A stretch of 64,000 nucleotides of DNA. Origin: CAYPFY01 sp964410105 (GTDB lineage Bacteria > Bacteroidota > Ignavibacteria > UBA10030 > SZUA-254). The position numbers were made by a program, and so were the translations under genes. Location: the NCBI GenBank assembly GCA_964410105.1, contig CAYPFY010000015.1, positions 24,120 to 88,119 of the forward strand. Direction: 5' to 3'. Positions 1 through 7,098 of the stretch are shown one piece after another. The notes under the pieces are model-generated. The model worked only from the letters and a program-made list of their open reading frames with translations, had not been told where the DNA came from and ran no database searches. Each line of letters starts with the position of its first letter. Positions within the stretch are counted from its first letter, which is position 1.

Positions 1-575
1 TCGGACTTTTGATCTCTCTCGTCGCCCTCTCGTGCAAGAGCGGCGGCGGTTCCGACGAGAAGAGCGCAGCCCAGCTGGTGAGCGAGGGGTGGTCGGCGTA
101 CGCCGCCGGAGATTATTCGACCGCAACAAGCGATTTTTCTCAGGCGATCGCCAAGGACCCCGGCCTGGCGGATGCCTATAACGGCGCCGGCTGGTCGTAC
201 GCAAAGGCGGGATCCCCCGCCACCTCGTACGATGAATTCACCTCCGGCCTCTCTCGGGATGCGTCTAATCTGGATATGAGGGCAGGACGCGCGTTCGCCT
301 CCAATGCGAAGAAGGCTTATGCGATCTCGATCGCCGACGCGGACTCTGTTCTGAGCTCAAATGCCAGCTGGTCTTTCAGCCACGATCCCTCGGTCAGCGC
401 CGCCGATCTTCACCTTCTGCTTGCCGAGGATTATTTTGCAGAATCAAGCCCGGATTATGTCGCCAGCCTCCATCAGGTCCAGCTCCTGAATCCTTCCTTT
501 GCCCCCGACGTTTCCACCGTCGCAGGCCAGTCGGCCCTCGCCCATGAAATCGAACGCCTCCGCTCCGTGGTGTGA
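1..575 (+). CDS. TPR-containing lipoprotein, 5' end cut by window
   Basis: The reading frame is open from the window edge; the first possible start inside the window is a TTG at 9, but the frame continues upstream, so the true start is probably outside. The N-terminus reads as the end of a lipoprotein signal peptide (hydrophobic run, then LVALSC with the Cys as lipidation site). Residues around 20-80 form a tetratricopeptide hairpin (the AAGDYSTATSDFSQAI segment followed by GLADAYNGAGW), and the remainder is helical. TPR lipoproteins usually scaffold envelope complexes; no specific function can be assigned. The end overlaps the start of the histidine kinase gene by 32 bp, which suggests co-transcription. 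Confidence 0.75.
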   Translation, partial: GLLISLVALSCKSGGGSDEKSAAQLVSEGWSAYAAGDYSTATSDFSQAIAKDPGLADAYNGAGWSYAKAGSPATSYDEFTSGLSRDASNLDMRAGRAFASNAKKAYAISIADADSVLSSNASWSFSHDPSVSAADLHLLLAEDYFAESSPDYVASLHQVQLLNPSFAPDVSTVAGQSALAHEIERLRSVV

Positions 576-3500
576 CTTTTCGCCCGCACTGACCTGGAAG
601 ACGCCGAGGATCTTTCTCGGCCTTGCGCTGACATTTTCATTTTTGATTTCTCTCCGCGCCCAGACATCATCACTTCCCACACAAGTGTTCGACGACTGGC
701 GATGGACGAGTTTCACCACCGGGACCGGGCTCCCGAGCGATACAGTGCTCGATATCGTAGAAACACAGGACGGTATCACCTGGGCCGCCAGCTCTGCCGG
801 CCTCGCCTGGTTCGATGGCTACCGCTGGATCGGGATTGATACCGCTCATGATCTCCCGGCCCCGCGTTATACAGCCTCCTTGCGGATGTACCCTCTCTCC
901 AACGATCTGCTCGTGACATGCGATGAGATTCTCTACCGGGGGGGAAGGTCCGGATTCCACCGGTTCCCATTCAGAATCTCATCGGCAATCCCGTTCGAGG
1001 GCAAAATCCTCGCCCAGCATGAGTCTGATTTCGTTATCATTGAGAATGACTCTGCCAGGATTTTTCAGAGGGATGCCGGCAGCTCAAACGGGGATTTTCC
1101 CGACCTTTTTGAGAGTAAAGATAAGGCCGCCTGGTGGAACTCGTCGCGAGGACTGATGCGCTGGGAGGGCGGAGGCTGGCACCTGATGATCCCCTCCCAA
1201 TCGGGAAGGTATCTGGGCATCGAAGCGCATGCCGAGGGGCCCGGCGGCGAAGGCCTCGTCTCCTTCGGACTTCCTCTGGAAATGCGCGGCCTCTGGACCT
1301 GGAAGGCGCATTCTCCCGCTCAGCATTCAGCCCGCGACGACGTCAACCAGATCCGCTCGATCGATGTCGACGCCAACGGCGACGCTCTCGTGCTGAACCG
1401 CTCCGGCGAGATCCGCCTTCGCCAGGGCGCCTCCTGGAGCTCCCTGACCCCCCTTCCACGCGAGCTGAAGGGGGCCTCCGTTCTCCGCTTCGCATCCAAC
1501 GGCGATCTCTGGGTCGGGACCAACCACGGACTTTTTTTCCTTGACCGCCATACGGTTCGATGGACCTACCGGCAGCAACCTTCGGCCAACAGTAACCGTA
1601 TTCACGAGATTCTCCGCGCACGCGACGGCTCTATCTGGACAGCCTCGGCCGACGGGGTCCAAATCTATAAACCCGATGGAACCTCACAGACCGTGTCTTC
1701 CCTGAACGGGATCCGGCTCTATGAGGTGACAGGCATTGAGGAGGATTCTGAGGGGAATATCTGGATATCGAGCGGGGCATACTTCGACGGCACTTTCCGC
1801 TGGGACGGACGTCAATGGACTTATTTTCGCGTCGATCCGAATACTGAGTGGCTGAAATTTCATAAAATCCGGAAGGACCGGGAAGGACGTCTCTGGTTTC
1901 TCGGCCTGTCCAGGGGGCGAAAGGACAACGCCTCCCGATCTCCCGGCGTCTTCCTCTACGACAATCACCGGTTCACCCACTGGAGCAAGATGGAGGGGCT
2001 CCGAAGCGGCTATGTCTATGCGTTCGCCGAATCGCCCGACGGTGCTCTCTGGTTCGGAACCTGGGGGGGACTGAGCAGGTGGAAGAACGGCCAGTGGACC
2101 AATTTCCTCCCGGGGAAAAGCGGGGTTGTCCAAGAGAAGATTTTTGCTCTCGCGGTCGATAAGTCGGGAAATCTCTGGTTCGGCGATTATAGCGGCGGAG
2201 GGCTGGGCTGCATCAGCCCCGGCGACAGCGTCCGGTATTACTCCACGGCCGACGGGCTGCTCAGCCAGAATATCTGGGATATCAGATGCGACGAGCGGGG
2301 ACGGTTGTGGGTGACTTCCGATGCCGGCCTGAACTGCTATGAGAACGGGGCCTGGAAATCGTACGACCACTCGACAGGGCTCAGGACTTCCCGAATCTGG
2401 CCCGTGCTCCCGAGCGGCGATACTCTCTATGCCGGCACCACCGGGAGCGGCCTCGGCATTCTGAACCTGCGGGAGTGCCTCCAGCCGATGACAAGGGTTT
2501 TTACCGACAAGCCCGTGACGGAGAACGCGACCGTGCTTCTTCGCTGGCATCCATTCGCCTCAGGCGGCTTTCCCGCCAGCGATAATGTTCTGACCCGCTA
2601 TCGTATCAACGGCGACCCGTGGTCGGCTTGGTCTTTCGTGCATTCGGTGACCCTCGAGAATCTCTCCGTCGGCTCCTATACGTACGAGGTGGAAGGGAAG
2701 AATCTTTTCGGCGAGTTCGATACCACGGGTACGCGGGGTTATTTTTCCGTGGAACCGCCGATCTATCTTCGGAAGGGCTTTCTTCTCCCGACCGGCGGCC
2801 TGACCGTGATCGCTATTTTGCTGAGCATCGCGTACGGCATCCGGAAACGGTCCCACTCCAGGGCCCTCAGGAAGAGCGAGGCAAAATTCCGGCTTCTCAC
2901 CGATTCGACTTTCGAAGGCATAGCAATTCACGATCATGGGATCATTCTCGACGCGAATAAGAGTCTCATCAATCTGTTCGGTTATGAGCCTCAGGAATTC
3001 GTGGGCCGGCCCGCGCTCGACTTTTTCTCCCCCGAATCGCATCCGGTGATCACTGCCCGCATGCTGGGTGACTATGAGAAACCTTTCGAGGCGATCGGGC
3101 TCAGGAAGGATGGGAGGAAGATATTGCTGGAAATTCTGGGGAAAACTATCCCGTACGACAGTAAGACGGCGCGCGTCGCCGCTATCCGCGATATCTCCGA
3201 AAGGAAACTGGCAGAGGATAAACTGCTGGCCTACCAGGGTCAGCTCCGTTCCCTCGCCTCCGAACTCTCCTCTACGCAGGAGAGGGAACGGCGGCGTATG
3301 GCAACTGTCTTGCATGACTCCATTGGCCAGACTCTGGCTTTCTGCAAGATGAAGCTCGGAACGCTCCGGGGTTTCCCCGGCCTGCCGGCAGCCGATTCGA
3401 CTCTGTGTGAAATCAGCGACCTTTTGGAAGAGGCCATACGCAATACCCGCTCCCTGACGTTTGAATTGAGCCCTCCCGTCCTCCATGAACTCGGGTTCAA

Positions 3501-3915
3501 GGCGGCCGTGGCGTGGCTTGCCGAACAGACGCAGCAACGGCATAGTGTGAAAGTTCGCTGTGTCGGCGATCAACTGCCCCCGCCCCTCAGCGAGGATCTC
3601 CGGTCTCTCCTCTATAACGCCGTGCGGGAGTTTCTCACGAATGTTGCAAAACATGCCGGGGCCCGCACCGCGACTATTACCTATGGCGTGACCGGGAATG
3701 AGTTTCATGTCGCCGTTCTCGACGATGGGAAGGGCTTCGACGCCGCCAGGACCGATCTAAGCGGGACGAAGGAACGCGGGTTCGGACTTTTCAGCATTCA
3801 GGAGAGGATCCGCCAGTTCGGCGGACGCCTCGAGATCGATTCCCACCCCGGGAAAGGGACGATCGCGTCTGTTGCCGTCCCGGTGAATTCACCACCATCC
3901 CCCGATGCGCCATGA
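544..3915 (+). CDS. Two-component propeller sensor histidine kinase (NarX/HisKA_3 type)
   Basis: Membrane sensor kinase of about 1123 residues. I chose ATG 544 because it gives a short basic n-region and then a signal/anchor segment (about residues 16-36); the earlier ATG 499 adds 15 residues of poor quality. Residues 45-650 carry repeated propeller blades (GNIWISS, GALWFGTWGG, GNLWFGDYSG), followed by a Y_Y_Y-type domain (about 660-740), one TM helix (about 746-766), a PAS domain (780-890), a HisKA_3 dimerisation domain with the likely phospho-acceptor H924 in VLHDSIGQ, and a HATPase_c domain (N1033, then DDGKGFD and GFGLFSI). This is the classical architecture of periplasmic glycan sensors in Bacteroidota, but the ligand is unknown. 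The stop overlaps the regulator start (ATGA), so the two form a cognate pair. Confidence 0.93.
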   Translation: MKSNASAPWCDFSPALTWKTPRIFLGLALTFSFLISLRAQTSSLPTQVFDDWRWTSFTTGTGLPSDTVLDIVETQDGITWAASSAGLAWFDGYRWIGIDTAHDLPAPRYTASLRMYPLSNDLLVTCDEILYRGGRSGFHRFPFRISSAIPFEGKILAQHESDFVIIENDSARIFQRDAGSSNGDFPDLFESKDKAAWWNSSRGLMRWEGGGWHLMIPSQSGRYLGIEAHAEGPGGEGLVSFGLPLEMRGLWTWKAHSPAQHSARDDVNQIRSIDVDANGDALVLNRSGEIRLRQGASWSSLTPLPRELKGASVLRFASNGDLWVGTNHGLFFLDRHTVRWTYRQQPSANSNRIHEILRARDGSIWTASADGVQIYKPDGTSQTVSSLNGIRLYEVTGIEEDSEGNIWISSGAYFDGTFRWDGRQWTYFRVDPNTEWLKFHKIRKDREGRLWFLGLSRGRKDNASRSPGVFLYDNHRFTHWSKMEGLRSGYVYAFAESPDGALWFGTWGGLSRWKNGQWTNFLPGKSGVVQEKIFALAVDKSGNLWFGDYSGGGLGCISPGDSVRYYSTADGLLSQNIWDIRCDERGRLWVTSDAGLNCYENGAWKSYDHSTGLRTSRIWPVLPSGDTLYAGTTGSGLGILNLRECLQPMTRVFTDKPVTENATVLLRWHPFASGGFPASDNVLTRYRINGDPWSAWSFVHSVTLENLSVGSYTYEVEGKNLFGEFDTTGTRGYFSVEPPIYLRKGFLLPTGGLTVIAILLSIAYGIRKRSHSRALRKSEAKFRLLTDSTFEGIAIHDHGIILDANKSLINLFGYEPQEFVGRPALDFFSPESHPVITARMLGDYEKPFEAIGLRKDGRKILLEILGKTIPYDSKTARVAAIRDISERKLAEDKLLAYQGQLRSLASELSSTQERERRRMATVLHDSIGQTLAFCKMKLGTLRGFPGLPAADSTLCEISDLLEEAIRNTRSLTFELSPPVLHELGFKAAVAWLAEQTQQRHSVKVRCVGDQLPPPLSEDLRSLLYNAVREFLTNVAKHAGARTATITYGVTGNEFHVAVLDDGKGFDAARTDLSGTKERGFGLFSIQERIRQFGGRLEIDSHPGKGTIASVAVPVNSPPSPDAP

Positions 3916-4553
3916 GCACACGCGTCATTATCGCCGACGATCATCAGATCGTCCGCCAGGGCCTTCGAAAACTTCTGGAGACAGAACCTGGCATCGAAAT
4001 CATCGCCGAAGCCGAGAATGGGTTCGCCGCCGTCCGGTTGGCACGCGAGCTCACCCCGGATGTGATAGTTATGGATGTGAGCATGCCCGATATGAACGGG
4101 ATCGACGCGACACGCCTTATCCACGAGAGCCATCCCGGCATCCATATCGTTGCGCTGTCAATGTATTCCGATAAGCTTTACGTCAGCGAGATGCTGGAGG
4201 CGGGGGCGTCCGGCTATCTGTTGAAAGACTGCGCGCTCGAAGAGCTGGCTCACGCAATGCGAAGCGTTCAGGTGAACGGCGTCTATGTCAGCCCCTCAAT
4301 TCTCCACGCGATGATCAAGTATGTCCCGGGCCAGACGGAATCGCGCACGAGCCAGCATAAGCTGACCCCCAAGGAGGTGGAGGTTCTCCGTCTGATAGCG
4401 GAGGGCTTTTCCACGAAAATCATCGCTGCACGGCTCGCCGTGAGCGTCAAGACGATCGAATCGCACCGCATCCATATCATGGACAAGCTCAAGGCTCAGA
4501 GTACCGTCGACCTTGTGAAGTATGCCATCCGGGAAGGGCTGATCTCGCTCTGA
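3912..4553 (+). CDS. NarL/FixJ-family response regulator
   Basis: A 213-residue two-domain regulator. The receiver domain (1-120) has the acidic pair D9-D10, the phospho-acceptor D55 in VIVMDVSMPD, and the conserved Lys in GYLLKD. A GerE/LuxR-type helix-turn-helix lies at about 145-205 (LTPKEVEVLRLIAEG, then the recognition helix with SVKTIESHR). It starts inside the stop codon of the kinase gene (ATGA overlap), so it is almost certainly the output partner. Its target promoters are not evident; neighbouring promoters do not share an obvious repeated operator. Confidence 0.95.
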   Translation: MSTRVIIADDHQIVRQGLRKLLETEPGIEIIAEAENGFAAVRLARELTPDVIVMDVSMPDMNGIDATRLIHESHPGIHIVALSMYSDKLYVSEMLEAGASGYLLKDCALEELAHAMRSVQVNGVYVSPSILHAMIKYVPGQTESRTSQHKLTPKEVEVLRLIAEGFSTKIIAARLAVSVKTIESHRIHIMDKLKAQSTVDLVKYAIREGLISL

Positions 4554-4631
4554 TGGTCGTTTCTGCGAGCGTGTCAATTTGTCACCTGACATGTCTCAGG
4601 TTTTTCGAAGGCAAAATCAGGGTTACACCTA

Positions 4632-4660
4632 TTGCGCAAGGCGGGTTCCCGTATTACATT
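4632..4660 (+). promoter_or_regulatory. Predicted sigma70-like promoter for the 4667-4791 RNA
   Basis: TTGCGC at 4632-4637 and TACATT at 4655-4660 are separated by exactly 17 bp, the spacing seen at the other promoters in this window. The start would fall near 4667, just before the first hairpin of the candidate RNA. It lies about 80 bp after the regulator stop, so the RNA could also be the 3' end of that transcript. Confidence 0.45.
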
Positions 4661-4666
4661 CGGTAT

Positions 4667-4791
4667 AGTGCCTAAACCTCGACAGGCATGGTTTGAGGTG
4701 GATTAGAAGTGGGAGACGAAGGAGGAGGGCCGAGCAACAAGCTTACCTTCCAAATCTACTAACCCCGGGTCGCTCGGTCCGGGGTTTTTTT
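4667..4791 (+). ncRNA. Candidate structured RNA, partly antisense to the aroB 3' end
   Basis: No gene lies between 4554 and 4742, but the plus strand shows unusual pairing. There is a short hairpin TGCCT (4669-4673)/AGGCA (4684-4688). A long stem pairs 4698-4709 with 4747-4759 (12 pairs or mismatches, one bulge). A 9-bp helix can form between GGGCCGAGC (4727-4735) and GCTCGGTCC (4772-4780) with one G-U pair. A rho-independent terminator follows at 4761-4791. The 9-bp helix shares bases with the terminator, so the two are mutually exclusive, as in an attenuator. The last ~49 nt are antisense to aroB. I recognise no known RNA family, and no plus-strand gene follows. Confidence 0.4.
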
Positions 4792-5852
4792 ATCCCCTGA
4801 ATAGTTTTTTCCACCCTATCCTCCGGTATATCCGATCTGAATGAGATAAGGCCCCCATCCGCAGGGAGGACGAATCGCGGCATCCTGCCGTGACGGTATA
4901 AGGACCTTATGATTTTCGAGGTGCCGACGTATCCCACGTCCGGTTTGAAGCCAATTCTGTCGAGTAAGGTCTGCAGTCTGAGAAAACTCTCGGCGCCGAG
5001 TACCCCGAGTTCTCTCGCAATCAGCATCTCCCATTGCAGCCCGACCAGGACTGCCTCTCCATGGTGGAGTTTGTATCCCGAAAGCTCCTCGAGCGCGTGA
5101 CCGATCGTGTGCCCGAGGTTCAATACTCCCCTTCCCCCATCCCGCGTGAGCTCGCGCTCGTCCTCCTGGATGAGCTTCGCTTTGTATCGATTGCACCGGA
5201 CTATCAGTTCTTCAAGCACGCCCGGGTCGCGCGATCTGACCGCATCCAGGTTGTTTTCGAGAAAAGTCCAGAAATTTTTTTCCAGAAGGGCGTACTTGAC
5301 GATTTCCCCCAGCCCGCAGGTGATTTCCCGTTCCGGCAGGGTTTCAAGTATTTCTGTGTCGGAGAGGATGCCCAGGGGCTGATGGTAGGCGCCGATGGCG
5401 TTTTTTCCCCGCTCATGGTTGACCGCCGTTTTTCCGCCAAGGGCGCTTTCGACGCACGCGAGGAGCGTCGTGGGTACCTGGACGAAGGGGATCCCCCGCC
5501 GAAATGTCGCCGCGACGAATCCTGCCAAATCCCCGACAACCCCTCCTCCAAACGCGATGAGGGTGGATGTTCGCGAAAACCCCGATGAGAGGAGCTTTGC
5601 AAAGACTTCGCCGGCTCGCGCCAGGGTTTTTTGCCTCTCCCCCGGCGGAATGATGATGTCGGTGACCCGGTACGCCGCCAGCTGGTCGTGGAGTTTTCTG
5701 AGATGGAGCCGCGCAACGTTCCGGTCCGTGACGACGGCGACCGGCCCCTTCACTCCCCATGTCTGAAGATAGTCGCCGAGGTTCGCCACAATTCCCCTCC
5801 CCACGTTGATAGGGTGGCTGCGCTCCCCCAACTCAACCCTGATTGTCTGCAT
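4743..5852 (-). CDS. aroB: 3-dehydroquinate synthase
   Basis: Cytosolic NAD- and metal-dependent enzyme that converts DAHP to 3-dehydroquinate, the second step of the shikimate pathway. At 369 residues it has normal AroB length. Motifs seen include the nucleotide-binding GGGVVGDLAGF, PTTLLA, GGKTAVNH, the GLGEIVKYA segment, and metal-binding histidines in NLGHTIGHALE and HHGEAV. I chose ATG 5852 (MQTIRVELG), which sits 4 bp after the aroK stop; the longer frame upstream is only aroK read out of frame. The last ~12 residues (KKPRTERPGVSRFGR) are encoded by the plus-strand terminator region and are probably a non-conserved tail. Confidence 0.96.
   Translation of the reverse strand: MQTIRVELGERSHPINVGRGIVANLGDYLQTWGVKGPVAVVTDRNVARLHLRKLHDQLAAYRVTDIIIPPGERQKTLARAGEVFAKLLSSGFSRTSTLIAFGGGVVGDLAGFVAATFRRGIPFVQVPTTLLACVESALGGKTAVNHERGKNAIGAYHQPLGILSDTEILETLPEREITCGLGEIVKYALLEKNFWTFLENNLDAVRSRDPGVLEELIVRCNRYKAKLIQEDERELTRDGGRGVLNLGHTIGHALEELSGYKLHHGEAVLVGLQWEMLIARELGVLGAESFLRLQTLLDRIGFKPDVGYVGTSKIIRSLYRHGRMPRFVLPADGGLISFRSDIPEDRVEKTIQGIKKPRTERPGVSRFGR
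4761..4791 (+). terminator. Rho-independent terminator on the plus strand
   Basis: Perfect 8-bp stem AACCCCGG (4761-4768)/CCGGGGTT (4779-4786) with a 10-nt loop, running into a T tract at 4785-4791. On the minus strand there is no comparable T tract, so it ends plus-strand transcription. It lies inside the last codons of aroB. Confidence 0.75.
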
Positions 5853-5856
5853 CACC

Positions 5857-6393
5857 TTAAAAATGTTGGAGGGCGTGGACGATTTCGTCGACCGTGACGC
5901 CGACCCGTCGGTCGTCCGTCCAGATGGTGAGATCGGCCTTTTCATAAAAAGGCTCGCGCTGGTGAAGCAGCGCGTGGATGCGCTGACGGAGTTCGTCATC
6001 GCCGACGTGCGGCTCGGATGCCGATCGCAACATGGGCCTGTCGGTTTTGTGTCGCAGCCGGTTGAATATCTGCTCCGGCCGGACTTTCAGATAGACGAGG
6101 ATGCCGGTGGATTTGACGATGCCGAGGTTGGTTTCGTTGGTGATCGTTCCCCCCCCCAGTGAGACGACGCAGCCCGCACGTCCGCTGATGTCTTTCAGCA
6201 CGGCTCGTTCAACGTCTCGGAAGTATTTTTCCCCCAGTTCGGAGAAGATTTCTTTGACGGTCTTCCCGGTCGCCCGCTCTATTTCGATGTCGATGTCGAC
6301 GTGCGAATACCCGAGCGTGTTGGCCAGGATGGGCGCGATGGTGCTCTTTCCGCTTCCCATGAAGCCGGTGAGATAGATGAGATGGCGGTCCAT
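5857..6393 (-). CDS. aroK: Shikimate kinase
   Basis: A 178-residue P-loop kinase that phosphorylates shikimate with ATP. Walker A is GFMGSGKST at about residues 10-18. The shikimate-binding DIDIEIE follows, with FSELGEKYFRDVE, the Walker B-like SLGGG motif and the lid Arg region DRPMLR. The start ATG shares its A with the TGA of the upstream beta-barrel gene, and the stop is 4 bp from aroB, so the three genes are translationally coupled. Confidence 0.96.
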   Translation of the reverse strand: MDRHLIYLTGFMGSGKSTIAPILANTLGYSHVDIDIEIERATGKTVKEIFSELGEKYFRDVERAVLKDISGRAGCVVSLGGGTITNETNLGIVKSTGILVYLKVRPEQIFNRLRHKTDRPMLRSASEPHVGDDELRQRIHALLHQREPFYEKADLTIWTDDRRVGVTVDEIVHALQHF

Positions 6394-7088
6394 CAGAAGT
6401 GGTAGGCGATGCCGAGGTTCAGCGTCATCCCGTCAATGCTGATCCTCGACGACTGGGGGTCCTGATCGAGCGGGACAATCCGCCCTTCGAAAAGTGTGGA
6501 GTACTCTGTGAATCTGTTCACAGTCTGGAATTGTATGTCCCGGAATTTTACTTCCGTCCGGAGGGAGTATCGTGAAGAGAGCCCGATCTCAGCGCCGCTG
6601 AGGATGTGTATGCCGTATCCCACCGTCCGCTCGATCGTGACCGCTGACGCCCCCGCATAGTCGTACTGGCGGGTTCCGACGTAAACCCCGCCCCCTCCAC
6701 CCATGTAGAATTGAAGCGTCCTGGTGCCGACGGGGATCGGGAAGTATCCCGACAGTTCGAAGGGAAGGACGGTGTATCCGTCCCGGACCGGCACGTCGCC
6801 CGCCGAGGTACCCGAAGAGAGTATGTACGTGTCGGATTTCGCCAAATACTCGACGCTCAAGCCGACCTTTATTCTCAGGGGTTCGATCGACCGCCGGAAA
6901 TCGACTCCGATGCTGTAGACGCCGTCGAGGGGAAGAAATTGGTTCCGGACGATCTCGTCCGGAGCCGATGCGTTACGGAAGAGTTTCGAGGTGGTTGTAA
7001 AGGTGCCGTAGAGCGTGAGGCTGCTCGGGAACTCCTGCCCCTCCGCCCTCATGACTAAACCGATCAGCAAGACAAGGGTCCACCGCAC
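6393..7088 (-). CDS. Predicted outer-membrane beta-barrel protein
   Basis: A 231-residue protein with a signal peptide (about residues 1-17, cleavage after RAEG) and strand after strand of alternating hydrophobic residues, ending in a terminal aromatic residue (GIAYHF), a typical outer-membrane barrel C-terminus. No enzyme motif is visible. It lies between ppiD and aroK in one tight minus-strand run, which would fit a substrate of the PpiD-like chaperone, but this is only a positional inference. Confidence 0.7.
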   Translation of the reverse strand: MRWTLVLLIGLVMRAEGQEFPSSLTLYGTFTTTSKLFRNASAPDEIVRNQFLPLDGVYSIGVDFRRSIEPLRIKVGLSVEYLAKSDTYILSSGTSAGDVPVRDGYTVLPFELSGYFPIPVGTRTLQFYMGGGGGVYVGTRQYDYAGASAVTIERTVGYGIHILSGAEIGLSSRYSLRTEVKFRDIQFQTVNRFTEYSTLFEGRIVPLDQDPQSSRISIDGMTLNLGIAYHF

Positions 7089-7098
7089 TTGCCGTCTC

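Noticed and set aside
1684..2550. Long minus-strand open frame opposite the kinase gene (also 2560-3708)
   Set aside because: Both lie fully antisense to recognisable propeller, PAS and kinase domains, and their translations show no domain; long shadow frames are expected in GC-rich DNA.
4669..4694. H-type pseudoknot in the candidate RNA (loop AAACC with GGTTT)
   Set aside because: The connecting loops would be 0 and 1 nt across 5-bp stems, which is sterically poor; I keep only the simple hairpin.
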